Source: Verrucomicrobiota bacterium
GTDB taxonomy: Bacteria; Verrucomicrobiota; Verrucomicrobiia; Chthoniobacterales; UBA10450
Assembly: GCA_003217965.1 (NCBI GenBank)
Contig: QHNB01000341.1
Location: forward strand, 1 to 6,560
Reading direction: 5' to 3'
Length of the DNA: 6,560 nt
Positions 5,810-6,560 of the stretch are shown in pieces (position 1 is the first letter of the stretch; each line of letters starts with the position of its first letter). The notes beneath the pieces were generated by a model. That model was not told the origin of the DNA, made no database searches, and was given only the letters and a program-made list of their open reading frames with translations. Made by a program: the position numbers and the translations under genes.

Positions 5810-6178
5810 TCAGACACTTGCCGATTTCACGCGCCGCGCGTTGATCAACGCTCCGACTCGGCGAAGCTGCGTAACAATCTGGCTGAGCGTCCGGCCCAAA
5901 GTCGCTTGTAAAGTGTGATGGCGGAAAGAGATCCAAAACGATTCATTTTCCGGCCGAATCAGCACATCGGACGAAAAATGACGACATTGGATCATCCATT
6001 TTACCTCGGTCATCGGAAATGGACCAACCGCACGCTCACCATGCGCGCTAAGATAATATCGTGAGTCGGGCGTTTTTTCTGCAGCACGAAACAATGGTTC
6101 AATCCGTTGCGACACTTCGCGACAGAAGATTCCCGCTGCATTTTTTAGCAGCGTCAAAGGCAATCGATGTAACACCAT
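5810..6178 (-). CDS. Small GYF_2 (DUF4339)-domain protein, start uncertain
   Basis: Residues 41-86 of this 122-residue frame match the bacterial GYF_2 pattern: Tyr-Tyr (41-42), HGERAVGPFP (46-55) with the Gly-Pro-Phe core, Trp61 in an EVKWMI helix, SSDVLIRPEN (69-78) where the family has a D-x-L/V turn, and Trp82. Such domains are thought to bind proline-rich or other peptides; the partner here is unknown. The C-terminal 35 residues are basic and helical-looking with no recognised domain. The ATG at 6178 is preceded by GCGGGAG, but the spacing is very short. The first 40 residues show no family pattern; because GYF_2 domains often sit right at the N-terminus, the true start may be later, for example TTG 6094. 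No Met, GTG or TTG codon lies directly ahead of the Tyr-Tyr. There is no signal peptide, so it is probably cytoplasmic unless a membrane partner holds it. Confidence 0.6.
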   Translation of the reverse strand: MVLHRLPLTLLKNAAGIFCREVSQRIEPLFRAAEKTPDSRYYLSAHGERAVGPFPMTEVKWMIQCRHFSSDVLIRPENESFWISFRHHTLQATLGRTLSQIVTQLRRVGALINARRVKSASV

Positions 6179-6395
6179 GCTCCCGCTTCATTGATGAGCA
6201 CAATCCGAGCCGGCAAGACAAGTTCGTGTGGTCGGCGCAAGTGACGGTGGATCAGGATTTTTGTATATCCGCTGCGAATTGCGGGCATTTACCGATTTCT
6301 CCGATCCACCGGCGCGGTGTCGATAGCGGACCGAGCTCGTTAGATGCAAGCGCAGCGATGCACTACCAATCGAGCGTTGCCGAAATCATGCAGAA
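6179..6395. other. Stretch without a supported gene
   Basis: The region upstream of the GYF gene holds only a plus-strand GTG-started open frame (6061-6399) that is antisense to the GYF domain over its first 118 bases and has no recognisable motif, signal peptide or ribosome site. I see no RNA gene, mobile element or strong inverted repeat. It probably contains the promoter for the minus-strand GYF gene, but no convincing -35/-10 pair is visible. Confidence 0.4.
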
Positions 6396-6560
6396 TTAAG
6401 CAAGTCGCCCCATCCGAAATGCTCCGAAGCCTCGCGCACGGGCTTGTTTCGACAAAACGCTCTTGACCAGTAAGCGATTGGGACGCATTCTGTCCAGCAA
6501 GGGAATGGAAGGAAGCGCTGTAGTTGCCGTTGCGGCATCTGTTTTTGTCACGGTGTCGGC
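6396..6560 (-). CDS. Possible C-terminal end of a gene entering from the right edge
   Basis: The minus strand is open for 54 codons from the right edge to a TAA at 6398-6396. The end reads as a basic stretch (LLVKSVLSKQARARGFGAF and then RMGRLA). No motif is recognised, and an open frame this short can arise by chance. The plus strand is also open here (from TTG 6463 or ATG 6505 to the edge), with a hydrophobic reading AVVAVAASVFVTVS that could instead be the start of a membrane or exported protein. Sequence past the edge is required to choose between them. Confidence 0.2.
   Translation of the reverse strand, partial: ADTVTKTDAATATTALPSIPLLDRMRPNRLLVKSVLSKQARARGFGAFRMGRLA

Noticed and set aside
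6061..6399. Plus-strand open frame of 112 codons
   Set aside because: It is antisense to the GYF domain over its first part, starts at GTG without a ribosome site, and shows no motif.

Overview
The window looks like a chromosomal segment of a soil-type bacterium of moderate GC, probably Verrucomicrobia-like. The basis for that guess is inference: a DsbA gene paired with a VKOR-type oxidase instead of DsbB, a large secreted Asp-box protein with a Pro/Thr tail, a DmeF-like cation exporter with a GlsB-type membrane protein beside it, and an intergenic palindrome of a kind I associate with that phylum. No rRNA, tRNA, CRISPR array, transposase or phage gene is visible.

Layout. 1-388 (minus): 5' part of a small lipoprotein gene that runs off the left edge. 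389-642: divergent intergenic region with a perfect 7-bp inverted repeat. 643-3344 (plus): one large gene for a secreted Asp-box (BNR, sialidase-like) beta-propeller protein with an FnIII domain, broken into two overlapping frames near 1477. 3345-4010 (plus): DsbA-like thiol oxidase; its membrane anchor is encoded upstream of the first usual start codon (GTG 3414). 4012-4479 (plus): VKOR-family oxidase that would reoxidise the DsbA. 4485-5328 (minus): DmeF-like cation diffusion facilitator, broken near 4850-4872. 5381-5641 (plus): GlsB/YeaQ/YmgE-type membrane protein. 5726-5782: nested palindromic element. 5810-6178 (minus): small GYF_2-domain protein. 6179-6560: nothing well supported apart from overlapping open frames at the right edge.

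How the genes fit together. The Asp-box gene, the DsbA gene and the VKOR gene lie head to tail with essentially no spacers and probably share a transcript. The Asp-box product is exported and contains cysteines outside the cytoplasm, so a local DsbA/VKOR pair could serve as its disulfide-forming machinery (inference). The CDF gene converges on VKOR with a 5-bp gap and diverges from the GlsB-type gene.

The most notable observation is that two unrelated genes (Asp-box and CDF) each show the same kind of damage: an abrupt frame change at which a conserved stretch of roughly 30-40 residues is missing. The DsbA gene in addition lacks a recognisable start codon ahead of its membrane anchor. This could be real gene decay or an assembly/consensus problem; read-level evidence would decide. 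I see no clear novel multi-gene system here.
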